Made by a program: the position numbers and the translations under genes | Assembly: GCF_000156235.1 (NCBI RefSeq) | Contig: NZ_DS996811.1 | Coordinates: 248,001 to 312,000 of the forward strand | DNA: 64,000 bases | Direction: 5' to 3' | Source: Pseudovibrio sp000156235 | Lineage (GTDB): Bacteria; Pseudomonadota; Alphaproteobacteria; Rhizobiales; Stappiaceae | Part shown: piece after piece, positions 52,925-60,768 of the stretch | Layout of the letters: each line of letters opens with the position of its first letter | How positions within the stretch are numbered: position 1 is the first letter of the stretch | The notes under the pieces: generated by a model | What the model saw: the letters and a program-made list of their open reading frames with translations, nothing else | Databases searched by the model: none | Told to the model about the DNA's origin: nothing

Positions 52925-53074
52925 ATTCAAGATGGCCTTACCTCTGGCAGTGCGCAGGCCTCAGCAATTGTATCAGGGACAATATAAGGGTGCGTAAGAT
53001 CGGTTTTCCCTCGCATCGCCTCACCAAATAGGAGATATATCAGCTTTCTGATTTATCCCTTTGTGAGGCTCTCC

Positions 53075-54175
53075 ATGACACAGCACTGCGATTTTCTGGT
53101 TATCGGCGGCGGCATTGCCGGCATCAGCGCTGCCTCACAGCTGGCTGAGCACGCCAAAACCACTGTGCTGGAAATGGAAGAGGTGATTGGTCACCATTCC
53201 ACCGGGCGTTCTGCCGCGATTTTCATTCGCAACTACGGCAATGCAGTCATCCGCGCGCTCAATGCCGCTTCTGAGCCAACGCTCATAAACCCGCAGGGCA
53301 TTTGCGACAGCTCCGTCCTTTCCTTGCGCGGCCTGTTGATGTTGGCGGAAGTGGGTCAAGAAGATCAGCTAGAAACCTTCGAAGAGGATGCCGTTGGCCT
53401 GGAAACCCGCAGCGCAGAGCAGGCGTTGGAGATGGTGCCGATCCTTGATCCGGATAAAGTGTCCTCCGCCCTTTATGAGCCCAATGCCTTCGATATCGAC
53501 GTGGACCGCCTGTTTCAGGGCTACGCCCGCCTGCTCAAATCCCGTGGCGGAGAGATCGTGCTCTCCGCTCCTGCCACAACAATCGAGCGCGTCAATGATC
53601 TCTGGCAGGTCACCACACCCAAGGGCGTGTTCACCGCACCTGTTCTGATCAACGCTGCTGGCGCGTGGGCGGATAAGATTGCAGAGCTTGCGGGTGTCAC
53701 TACCGTAGGCCTGACGCCGAAGCGCCGCACCGCCGCCATTCTGCCCTTGCCGGAGGGTATAGACAGCAGCAAATGGCCTCTGTTTGAAGGCGCAGCGGAA
53801 CCATTTTACGCCAAACCTGAAGCGGGCAAGCTACTCGTTTCACCCGTCGATGCTGATCCTGTTGAGCCGCATGACGCCTTCGTGGACGACATGGTGCTCG
53901 CAGAAGGGCTCTATCGGTTTGAAAATGCCGTCAACTTCCCCGTCACACGCGTGGAACACAGCTGGGCCGGCTTGCGCAGCTTTGTTGAAGACCGCAGCCC
54001 AGTTGTCGGCTTTGCGCCAGATGCAGACGGCTTCTTCTGGCTGGCCGCTCAAGGCGGTTATGGCATCCAGACTAGCCCGGCCCTTTCCCGCCTCACCGCA
54101 GACCTCTGCCTCAATCGCCCCTCCGAATTGCCGGAGGAGATCGTGGCAGCTCTTTCACCACACCGTTTTACGTAA
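53075..54175 (+). CDS. FAD-dependent amino-acid dehydrogenase, D-arginine dehydrogenase-like
   Basis: A 366-residue DAO-family flavoprotein. The FAD loop is FLVIGGGIAGISAASQLA, the GHHSTGRSAAIF segment binds the flavin pyrophosphate, VLINAAGAWADKIAELAGV is the second conserved strand, and KRRTAA, HSWAGLRSFVEDRSPVVGF and AAQGGYGIQTSPA match DauA (D-arginine dehydrogenase) in order and spacing. DauA oxidises D-arginine and other D-amino acids to imino acids. The substrate may differ here. The ATG at 53075 follows GTGAGG. A RidA gene begins 17 bases after the stop and would hydrolyse the imine product. Confidence 0.85.
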   Translation: MTQHCDFLVIGGGIAGISAASQLAEHAKTTVLEMEEVIGHHSTGRSAAIFIRNYGNAVIRALNAASEPTLINPQGICDSSVLSLRGLLMLAEVGQEDQLETFEEDAVGLETRSAEQALEMVPILDPDKVSSALYEPNAFDIDVDRLFQGYARLLKSRGGEIVLSAPATTIERVNDLWQVTTPKGVFTAPVLINAAGAWADKIAELAGVTTVGLTPKRRTAAILPLPEGIDSSKWPLFEGAAEPFYAKPEAGKLLVSPVDADPVEPHDAFVDDMVLAEGLYRFENAVNFPVTRVEHSWAGLRSFVEDRSPVVGFAPDADGFFWLAAQGGYGIQTSPALSRLTADLCLNRPSELPEEIVAALSPHRFT

Positions 54176-54192
54176 AAGCATAGGACTACCCC

Positions 54193-54543
54193 ATGTCTGA
54201 CATTACCCGTCTGAACAAAGGCCCACGCATGAGCCAGGCCGTCATTTACAACGGCATCGTGCATCTTTCCGGTCAGGTCGACACCAACGGCAAAACCGCC
54301 GCCGATCAGACCCGCGCTATTCTGGCAAACATCGAAACACTGCTGGAAGAAGCCGGATCCAACAAATCCCGCATCCTGCAAGCCACCATCTGGCTGAACG
54401 ATGTTGCTGACTTTGACGAGATGAACTCCGTCTGGGACGCATGGGTTGACCCGCAAAACCCACCAGCCCGCGCCTGCGGCGAATGCAAACTCGCCCTCAA
54501 CAGCCTCAAAGTAGAAATCCTCATCACAGCCGCCACGGCTTGA
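54193..54543 (+). CDS. RidA family imine deaminase, paired with the flavin dehydrogenase
   Basis: A 116-residue RidA protein: ILQATIWLNDVADF and PPARACGECKLAL hold the core residues including the conserved arginine and glutamate. It follows the DauA-like gene by 17 bases and is probably co-translated. RidA hydrolyses 2-iminoacids released by such flavoenzymes to 2-oxoacids and ammonia, so the pair would form one pathway. It is a paralog of the gene at 2078-2422, with about half of the residues shared by eye. Confidence 0.92.
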   Translation: MSDITRLNKGPRMSQAVIYNGIVHLSGQVDTNGKTAADQTRAILANIETLLEEAGSNKSRILQATIWLNDVADFDEMNSVWDAWVDPQNPPARACGECKLALNSLKVEILITAATA

Positions 54544-54560
54544 TTGAGCAGAACACTAAC

Positions 54561-54592
54561 CTCAGAGAGGGGACATTGTCTTTCTCTCTGAG
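54561..54592. terminator. Bidirectional hairpin
   Basis: CTCAGAGAG and CTCTCTGAG pair perfectly around a 14-base loop after the RidA gene, facing the small membrane-protein gene. Confidence 0.65.
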
Positions 54593-54594
54593 AT

Positions 54595-54891
54595 CTATAA
54601 GCGGCCATCCGAATAGAGCTCCAGAAGCGCGAGGAGGGTGGCGTAGAGCCAGATTGTGATAGGCAAGCCGAGGGCGTAGAGGATGCCTGTCGTGAGAAGT
54701 TTGGCCGATGCGTGCCTGTGCGCGGTATCCTGACTGCGCCCGAAAGCAGGTGTTAGAACAGCGAGCTTATGTCTCTTGCCGAAAGAGTGCTTTCGAAGCA
54801 GGTCATATTCTGGCTTCTGAGTGATCTTGTAAAAGGTGAAGAGGCTGCCGATACAGATCAGGAAGATGCCAATATAGAGCGCGGCGTCCAT
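54595..54891 (-). CDS. Small two-helix membrane protein, copy A
   Basis: A 98-residue protein with an N-terminal helix (ALYIGIFLICIGSLFTFY), a charged cytoplasmic-like segment (KITQKPEYDLLRKHSFGKRHKL) and a C-terminal helix (LLTTGILYALGLPITIWLYATLLALL). No family was recognised. It is clearly paralogous to the next gene: both have YIGI, K-I-x-Q-x-PEY, LR+, PAF and a terminal GRL. Both are on the minus strand, about 120 bases apart. The weak spot is the lack of a strong ribosome-binding site. Confidence 0.7.
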   Translation of the reverse strand: MDAALYIGIFLICIGSLFTFYKITQKPEYDLLRKHSFGKRHKLAVLTPAFGRSQDTAHRHASAKLLTTGILYALGLPITIWLYATLLALLELYSDGRL

Positions 54892-55009
54892 TTCTTGGTT
54901 TTCTCCCTGCAGCCAGTTATCTCTGAGAGCCTATTCTTCGAGTGCAATCCGTTCATGTAGAATGCCACATGCGTGGAGGAGGGGGATAAGTTCTGTCACA
55001 GATCAGAGA

Positions 55010-55315
55010 TTATAAAGGTAATCGGCCAGTCATATAGAAGTAAACGAAATCCAGAAGATAAGAATAGCCCAATATCCCGAAAAAAGCGCCAAACGCATGA
55101 GCAAGACCAATCCTGGCCAGCTTCACATAGGTGGGCTTCAGCGCAGGCTCTTTGTTGTACCAAAATGCGGGCAGCAGGAAGGCGAAATTCAGATTACGCG
55201 CGAGATTGCGCTTTCTCAGCTCTTCGTATTCTGGCCTCTGACGGATCTTGTGAAACGAGTAGATAGTTCCAGCGAAAATCACGATTATTCCGATGTACCG
55301 TAAAGCATCTATCAT
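55010..55315 (-). CDS. Small two-helix membrane protein, copy B
   Basis: A 101-residue paralog of the preceding gene: MIDALRYIGIIVIFAGTIYSF helix, KIRQRPEYEELRKRN loop, PAFWYNKEPA, then IGLAHAFGAFFGILGYSYLLDF helix and a terminal TGRLPL. The ATG at 55315 aligns with the start of copy A, which supports that start over an upstream one. Function unknown. The region beyond it (55316-56200) contains no further gene. Confidence 0.7.
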   Translation of the reverse strand: MIDALRYIGIIVIFAGTIYSFHKIRQRPEYEELRKRNLARNLNFAFLLPAFWYNKEPALKPTYVKLARIGLAHAFGAFFGILGYSYLLDFVYFYMTGRLPL

Positions 55316-55532
55316 CTGATTTGTCTTATGCCCCTGAGCAAGCCAACTTATGCCCGCGCCGTGAAGCACCGTAGCGTTGGTCTTTTAATTCGGTGAAGGG
55401 CGCCCTTAGCACATATGCAAAGAGCAATCATCAGCAAAGCACGGCCTATCACGGTACAGTAGCGAGATCTTACCGTGGTGGAGTGGTACGCCGCCTTCTT
55501 TGAGGGCTGTTTTCAGCCGGATTTCACATTGC

Positions 55533-55580
55533 AACGCATAAAAACGCAAAATTTTGCATAGTAACGCACAGAATAACGCA
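55533..55580. repeat. Four AACGCA repeats with an embedded palindrome
   Basis: AACGCA occurs at 55533, 55543, 55563 and 55575, spacing 10, 20 and 12 bases, so the copies lie on nearly the same face of the helix. Between them GCAAAATTTTGC (55546-55557) is a perfect 12-base palindrome. This resembles small iterons or clustered regulator sites. Confidence 0.55.
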
Positions 55581-55745
55581 GGTGCGCACGTGCTGGTTCG
55601 TGATCTACACACAGGGTTGCTTCTATGTCAGGTTGTCGCATCCGCCGAAGTGATGAACTGGTATATCTAACTTCTACTAGAGACTAAGATATAAATATAT
55701 TTCAGTTAAACTGCCACTTTGGGCACAGTTTTCCTCTTCCCACCT

Positions 55746-55814
55746 TAAGAGCAAATGCAAGTATAAACCGCAATAAACTGCCGAAAACGAGGTTTATACT
55801 CACCGTCGCTCTTA
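55746..55814. repeat. Nested inverted repeats on one axis
   Basis: Outer arms TAAGAGC/GCTCTTA (55746-55752 and 55808-55814) and inner arms AGTATAAACC/GGTTTATACT (55760-55769 and 55791-55800) share the same centre at 55780, with symmetric 7-base internal loops and a 21-base terminal loop. It could be a structured RNA, a large operator or a cruciform. Confidence 0.65.
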
Positions 55815-56200
55815 TATATGTGAACTATATTGAGATTCATTCAATTTCACTTATCCACCTCGTTCTTTAGTTTGAGCTCAAACACTTGGGTAAAGGTTTC
55901 ATTCTGGCGTTCAGATAGTGCTTTACCCTACTGGGATTTGAACGGGGTCCATTTTAAAGATGAAGGGATTCCGAAGTTTTTAGGAGAGACTTGCAGTTTA
56001 CGCCAAGGAGCTTAACCTGCCTTGCGAACGAGATTGCTCAAAGAGATTCCTTTGGTCAGTTCGATAAAGTTTAGGGCCTTTGGTGCATTGCACAAAAACG
56101 GAACCAGCCACTACGCTGGGAAAGAGAACAAAAACGATTGGAACAGTTGGTAACGAGCGATTTCTGCTGGAAACCTATTTAACAGGCAAGAGGTTAGAAC

Positions 56201-57775
56201 ATGATCATAGGGGCTGCCAAGGAAGTCCTTGACGGGGAACGTCGGGTCGCGTTGACGCCGGACAGCGCCCGACAGCTGCAAAAGCTGGGATACGAGTGCG
56301 CTATTGAATCCGGTGCAGGTGAAGCTGCAAACTTCTCAGACAAAGATTACACAGAGGCTGACGTAAAGGTTATTGCAGACGCAAAAACGCTCTGGGAAAC
56401 CTCTGATATTGTTATCAAAGTCCGTCCGCCCGAAACTTCTGAACTGGAACTGACACACGAAGGACAAACCGTCATCAGCTTCTTCTGGCCAGCCCAGAAT
56501 GGTGAGCTCCTTCAGCAGTTTGCCGATAAGAAGGTGAACGTGCTGGCGATGGACATGGTGCCGCGTATTTCCCGCGCGCAGAAGATGGATGCCCTGTCAT
56601 CCATGGCCAACATCGCCGGTTATCGCGCTGTTATTGAAGCTGGTAACAACTTCGGTCGCTTCTTCACCGGTCAGATCACCGCTGCCGGTAAAGTGCCGCC
56701 AGCCAAAGTGCTCGTCATCGGCGCTGGCGTTGCCGGCCTTGCCGCAATCGGCGCGTCCACATCTCTGGGCGCAATCACTCTGGCTTTCGACGTTCGCCCG
56801 GAAGTGGCTGAGCAGGTCGAGTCCATGGGCGCTGAGTTCGTTTATCTGGACTTTGAGGAAGAGCAGCAGGACGGTGCAGCCACAGGCGGCTATGCTTCTG
56901 TTTCTTCACCAGAATTCCGCGAAGCACAGCTGGCGAAGTTCCGTGAGCTGGCACCGGAAGTCGACATCGTCATCACCACAGCTCTGATCCCAGGCCGCGA
57001 TGCGCCTGAGCTCTGGACCGAGGACATGGTCCAGTCCATGAAGCCGGGTTCCGTGATTGTCGACCTTGCTGCTGAAAAGGGTGGCAACTGCAAACTGACC
57101 AAGATGGACGAGAAGATCGTCACCGAGAACGGCATCACCGTAATCGGTTACACTGACTTCCCATCCCGCATGGCAACGCAGTCGTCTACGCTGTACGCAA
57201 CCAACATCCGTCACATGATGACAGACTTGACCCCTGAGAAGGACGGTCAGATCAACATCGACATGGAAGACGATGTGATCCGCGGTGCAACAGCAACCAA
57301 GGCTGGGGAAATCACCTTCCCGCCGCCAAAGCCGAAAATCGCTGCGATTGCCGCGCAAAAGCCGAAGGAAAAAGCACCGGAGCTCACACCGGAAGAACGC
57401 CGTGCAGCTGAAGTTGCGGCCTTCAAAGACCAGACCAAGAAGCAGGTTGCTCTGCTTGCTGGTGGTGGCGCGTTACTGCTGCTCGTTGGCCTTGTTGCGC
57501 CAGCTAGCTTCATGCAGCACTTCATCGTGTTTGTTCTGGCGTGTTTCGTTGGCTTCCAGGTTATCTGGGGCGTTGCACACTCTCTGCATACTCCGCTGAT
57601 GGCTGTTACCAACGCGATTTCTTCCATCGTTATCTTGGGTGCACTGTTGCAAATCGGGTCTGGCAGCTGGCTTGTCATTCTCCTTGCTGCTGTTTCAGTC
57701 TTTATGGCTGGTATCAACATCTTCGGTGGCTTCCTCGTAACCCGGCGCATGCTCGCCATGTTCCAGAAGTCTTAA
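56201..57775 (+). CDS. pntA: NAD(P) transhydrogenase, alpha subunit
   Basis: A 524-residue fused alpha subunit (NAD-binding domain I plus membrane helices), close to the E. coli length of 510. GAAKEVLDGERRVALTPDS opens domain I; VLVIGAGVAGLAAIGASTSLGA binds NAD; and PGSVIVDLAAEKGGNC and YTDFPSRMATQSSTLYATN follow. The last 110 residues hold four membrane helices after an alanine/lysine/glutamate-rich linker. The enzyme couples proton entry to NADPH formation from NADH. The ATG follows AGAGG. pntB starts 13 bases after the stop. Confidence 0.97.
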   Translation: MIIGAAKEVLDGERRVALTPDSARQLQKLGYECAIESGAGEAANFSDKDYTEADVKVIADAKTLWETSDIVIKVRPPETSELELTHEGQTVISFFWPAQNGELLQQFADKKVNVLAMDMVPRISRAQKMDALSSMANIAGYRAVIEAGNNFGRFFTGQITAAGKVPPAKVLVIGAGVAGLAAIGASTSLGAITLAFDVRPEVAEQVESMGAEFVYLDFEEEQQDGAATGGYASVSSPEFREAQLAKFRELAPEVDIVITTALIPGRDAPELWTEDMVQSMKPGSVIVDLAAEKGGNCKLTKMDEKIVTENGITVIGYTDFPSRMATQSSTLYATNIRHMMTDLTPEKDGQINIDMEDDVIRGATATKAGEITFPPPKPKIAAIAAQKPKEKAPELTPEERRAAEVAAFKDQTKKQVALLAGGGALLLLVGLVAPASFMQHFIVFVLACFVGFQVIWGVAHSLHTPLMAVTNAISSIVILGALLQIGSGSWLVILLAAVSVFMAGINIFGGFLVTRRMLAMFQKS

Positions 57776-57788
57776 GGGGGCCGGTACT

Positions 57789-59222
57789 ATGGAATTTGGT
57801 TTCACTACCGCCGCTTATGTTGTTGCGGCTGTTCTCTTCATTCTGTCTCTGGGCGGTCTGTCCGGTCAGGAAAGTGCTAAACGTGCTGTATGGTACGGTA
57901 TCGCGGGTATGGCGCTGGCTGTTTTTGCCACGCTTATCGGCCCGGGTTCTGGCCTCTGGCTGCTCTCCGTCATCCTGATCGCTGCTGGCGGCGTGATTGG
58001 TTACTACGTGGCACAACGTGTGCAGATGACCGAAATGCCTCAGTTGGTCGCTGCCATGCACTCGCTGGTTGGTCTGGCTGCTGTGTTCGTTGGCTTTAAC
58101 GCTGATATCGAGCTGGGCCGTGTTCTTGCAATGGACGACACTGCACGTAAAGCACTGGAAGGTTTTGCTGCGGTGCTGGCGAAAAAGACTAGCGTCGAAG
58201 TTTCCATTCTTCGCGTAGAAGTATTCCTTGGCGTGTTCATTGGTGCGGTTACCTTCACCGGTTCTGTCGTTGCATTCGGCAAACTGGCTGGTAAGCTCAA
58301 CTCCAAGGCGATTAAACTGCCGGGCGGTCATGCGCTGAACGCAGGTGCTGCGATTGCTTCCATTATTCTGGGCATCATGTACTTCAACGATGCAGGTATC
58401 TGGACTCTGATCCTGATGACTCTGCTGGCATTCTTCATCGGTTACCATTTAATCATGGGTATCGGTGGCGCAGATATGCCTGTTGTTGTGTCCATGCTGA
58501 ACTCCTACTCAGGTTGGGCAGCAGCAGCGATCGGCTTCTCCCTTGGCAACGATCTTCTCATCGTTGTGGGTGCGCTCGTTGGTTCTTCTGGTGCAATTCT
58601 CTCTTACATCATGTGTAAGGCGATGAACCGCCACTTCGTCTCCGTTATTCTGGGTGGCTTTGGTAACACCTCTGGTCCTGCTCAGGAAATCGAAGGCGAG
58701 ATGGTTCCAACGGATACCGACTTCGTTGCAGAAACCCTTTCTGAAGCTGACAGCATCGTTATCGTACCAGGTTACGGCATGGCTGTTGCTCAGGCACAGC
58801 AGTCCGTTTCTGAGCTGACCAAGCGTCTGCGTGACAAAGGCAAAAACGTCCGCTTTGCAATCCACCCGGTTGCAGGTCGTCTGCCAGGTCACATGAACGT
58901 TCTGCTGGCTGAAGCGAAAGTACCTTATGACATCGTTCTGGAAATGGACGAGATCAACGATGACTTCCCGGATACAGATGTTGTGATCATCATCGGTGCA
59001 AACGACATCGTGAACCCGGCTGCTCAGGAAGATCCAAACTCCCCAATCGCTGGCATGCCAGTTCTGGAAGTCTGGAAAGCCAAGCACGTGTTCATCTCCA
59101 AGCGTGGTCAGGGCACCGGTTACTCCGGTATCGAGAACCCACTGTTCTACAAGGAAAACTCCCGCATGTACTACGGTGATGCAAAGTCTTCCATGGACGC
59201 CCTGCTCGGCAAAATCAGCTAA
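57789..59222 (+). CDS. pntB: NAD(P) transhydrogenase, beta subunit
   Basis: A 477-residue beta subunit with about nine membrane helices (domain II) in the first 300 residues, including conserved VVVSMLNSYSGWAAAAIGF and GNDLLIVVGALVGSSGAILSYIMCKAMNR, and the NADP-binding domain III at the C-terminus with VIVPGYGMAVAQAQ, RFAIHPVAGRLPGHMNVLLAEA, IIGANDIVNPAA and KRGQGTGYSG. Together with pntA it forms the complete proton-translocating enzyme. The gene ends at a strong terminator. Confidence 0.97.
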   Translation: MEFGFTTAAYVVAAVLFILSLGGLSGQESAKRAVWYGIAGMALAVFATLIGPGSGLWLLSVILIAAGGVIGYYVAQRVQMTEMPQLVAAMHSLVGLAAVFVGFNADIELGRVLAMDDTARKALEGFAAVLAKKTSVEVSILRVEVFLGVFIGAVTFTGSVVAFGKLAGKLNSKAIKLPGGHALNAGAAIASIILGIMYFNDAGIWTLILMTLLAFFIGYHLIMGIGGADMPVVVSMLNSYSGWAAAAIGFSLGNDLLIVVGALVGSSGAILSYIMCKAMNRHFVSVILGGFGNTSGPAQEIEGEMVPTDTDFVAETLSEADSIVIVPGYGMAVAQAQQSVSELTKRLRDKGKNVRFAIHPVAGRLPGHMNVLLAEAKVPYDIVLEMDEINDDFPDTDVVIIIGANDIVNPAAQEDPNSPIAGMPVLEVWKAKHVFISKRGQGTGYSGIENPLFYKENSRMYYGDAKSSMDALLGKIS

Positions 59223-59245
59223 GCTGAACCAGAGTTGAAACAAAG

Positions 59246-59279
59246 AACCCCGGAGTGTGATGAACACTCCGGGGTTTTT
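59246..59279 (+). terminator. Intrinsic terminator of pntAB
   Basis: AACCCCGGAGTGT and ACACTCCGGGGTT form a 13-base perfect stem around a 5-base loop, followed by TTTTTC. Confidence 0.95.
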
Positions 59280-59303
59280 CTTTTAGCAAAAGAGAGACGA
59301 ACT

Positions 59304-59699
59304 CTATTTCACTTGAACCTTGTAGGTGTCGCCGTAGTAGTTCAAGGCGCTACCCTGAGTATATCGCGGCATAGAATACTTGGTTGAAAATTCATCTGGG
59401 CCACGGTACCCTTTCTTCGGAGTATAGATGATGTCTACCCCCTTGAATTTCTTATTGGAACAGCGCTTTCCTTTTGGCGGACTCCATGTAGCCCTTACAA
59501 TCTTAACTGTCCCATGTTTTGGCTTCTTTTTTAGTTTCACCTGAGCAATAGGACCCGACGTACACTGCTGGGCGTTGTAATAGAAATGTTTGTTTACAAT
59601 CGTCGATCTGTTTGCGCGCACATCGCCCGAATGTGTTTCGGCAGCTGCAGTACCAACTCCCGCAATTAAAAATGCTGCACCGGCAATATACTTAATCAT
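59304..59699 (-). CDS. Small secreted basic protein
   Basis: A 131-residue exported protein. A signal peptide (MIKYIAGAAFLIAGVGTAAA) is followed by a lysine-rich beta-type domain with QLKLKKKPKHGTVKIV-like VKLKKKPKHGTVKIV and IIYTPKKGYRGPDEFS. The pattern P-x-H-G-T-V then Y-T-P-x-x-G-Y-x-G-x-D-x-F is that of bacterial Ig-like/cadherin-like modules that occur in tandem in large surface proteins; here it stands alone. Two cysteines (QQCTSG, KRCSNK) may form a disulfide. Function unknown. It converges on pntB across the terminator. Confidence 0.78.
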   Translation of the reverse strand: MIKYIAGAAFLIAGVGTAAAETHSGDVRANRSTIVNKHFYYNAQQCTSGPIAQVKLKKKPKHGTVKIVRATWSPPKGKRCSNKKFKGVDIIYTPKKGYRGPDEFSTKYSMPRYTQGSALNYYGDTYKVQVK

Positions 59700-59834
59700 A
59701 TCAATTCCCCATCAATCCTGGCACGCCTGTAAGCTCATTCAGCTTTAGGCAATCCAACCACTAAAAGCTAATGCCCGCAATTTTAATCAAGCACAACCGT
59801 ATGGGGTAGATATACGCATGTATATGATATCGAT

Positions 59835-59868
59835 CAGGAACGCGTAGTTCTGGTGCAACGCGTTCCTG
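59835..59868 (-). terminator. Hairpin after the DUF5666 gene
   Basis: CAGGAACGCG and CGCGTTCCTG pair perfectly around a 14-base loop, directly after the DUF5666 stop on the minus strand. No strong T tract follows. Confidence 0.55.
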
Positions 59869-59874
59869 TATCTC

Positions 59875-60768
59875 TTACTGACAGCCCAGCTTCTCAAGCA
59901 GTTCTGGACTCGCGTCTGCTGTGGAGTCACCGCCGAGCTTACCCTCATAACCGCAGAGGCGGACTTTGGCGGTTTCGTCGATCATGTCGGGTTGATCGGT
60001 GAAGGCGACCATGCCGGAGCCGAGGAGGGTGTAAAGGCCCTTGGAGGTTGGTGGAGACAAGTAGCCTTCCGCCTGAACCAGGCCGACTTTGCCGTCGAAG
60101 ATGCCGGTTTCCAAAGAAGTGGCTCGGATGCTGCCAGCTTCAGGAATGCCAGTCACCCGAATGACATCACCAGATTCCACGTGTTGCGGAATGATGCCTG
60201 CGATCAAGGTGTTCCCGATCTGAGGCACGTTGCTGGCGCCGACGGAAAGGTTGCTGCCAATGATCACGGCGGACTGGCGTGGTGGAACCACTTCAACGCG
60301 CGTTGCGACCACATCTTCGTCTTGCCAGAGACCGCTGATCGCAACCCAGTCACCTTGCTTCACAGTAGTCGCAACGGACAGCGGAACATGGACAGCCGTT
60401 CCCATGATCTCAAAGGTTCTACCGGTCTCATCAGCGCTGATTTCTGAGACTGGACCGATGATCGGCAAAATGCGCCGGATGCTTTGGGCTTCCCAGTTAG
60501 CACCGGCCAGATCCGCCACAACTGCGACCGTATCTCCCGGCACCAACTGTGCGGCGGTGAGGGGGCCAAGTTCGTTTTTCACCGGCAGGTCAGCAGGGAA
60601 GGTGATCCGCTGCTCGTTGACGATGATACTGCCAAGGCGTGTGATCGTACCGACAATGCCGGTCCCCAAAATACCGCCTTCACGCTCCTCTTCTGCATGT
60701 CCTGCAGCTGGAGCGATTAGAAAACTGGACGCAATCAGAGCGGAAAGTGTGTGCCTCCAAACCATCAT
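59875..60768 (-). CDS. Exported DUF5666 protein
   Basis: A 297-residue protein with a signal peptide (LSALIASSFLIAPAAGHA) and repeated small beta-barrel units (DUF5666-like): GTGIVGTITRLGSIIVNEQRITF, then LVPGDTVAVVADLAG, VKQGDWVAISGLWQDEDVVATRVEVV and GDVIRVTGIPEAGSIRATSLE, given here in parts. Each has the G-D-x-V-x-V-x-G pattern. The ATG overlaps the stop of the DUF6502 gene, so the two are translationally coupled. The pair recurs in Proteobacteria (from memory) and its function is unknown. Confidence 0.8.
   Translation of the reverse strand: MMVWRHTLSALIASSFLIAPAAGHAEEEREGGILGTGIVGTITRLGSIIVNEQRITFPADLPVKNELGPLTAAQLVPGDTVAVVADLAGANWEAQSIRRILPIIGPVSEISADETGRTFEIMGTAVHVPLSVATTVKQGDWVAISGLWQDEDVVATRVEVVPPRQSAVIIGSNLSVGASNVPQIGNTLIAGIIPQHVESGDVIRVTGIPEAGSIRATSLETGIFDGKVGLVQAEGYLSPPTSKGLYTLLGSGMVAFTDQPDMIDETAKVRLCGYEGKLGGDSTADASPELLEKLGCQ

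Larger units (their letters stand above)
55316..56200. other. 885-base gene-free region upstream of pntA
   Basis: No convincing gene was found. It holds a cluster of AACGCA repeats (55533-55580), a symmetrical nested hairpin (55746-55814), and presumably the pntA promoter, which I could not pinpoint. An open frame at 55830-56015 lacks a ribosome-binding site and family features. Confidence 0.5.

Noticed and set aside
55920..55960. tRNA-like GTTCAAATCCC T-loop on the minus strand
   Set aside because: The flanking bases do not form the 5-base T stem, and no acceptor, D or anticodon arms are found.
57714..58448. A 244-codon minus-strand frame over pntA/pntB
   Set aside because: It lies opposite strongly conserved pntB and its product is low-complexity and polar with no family features.
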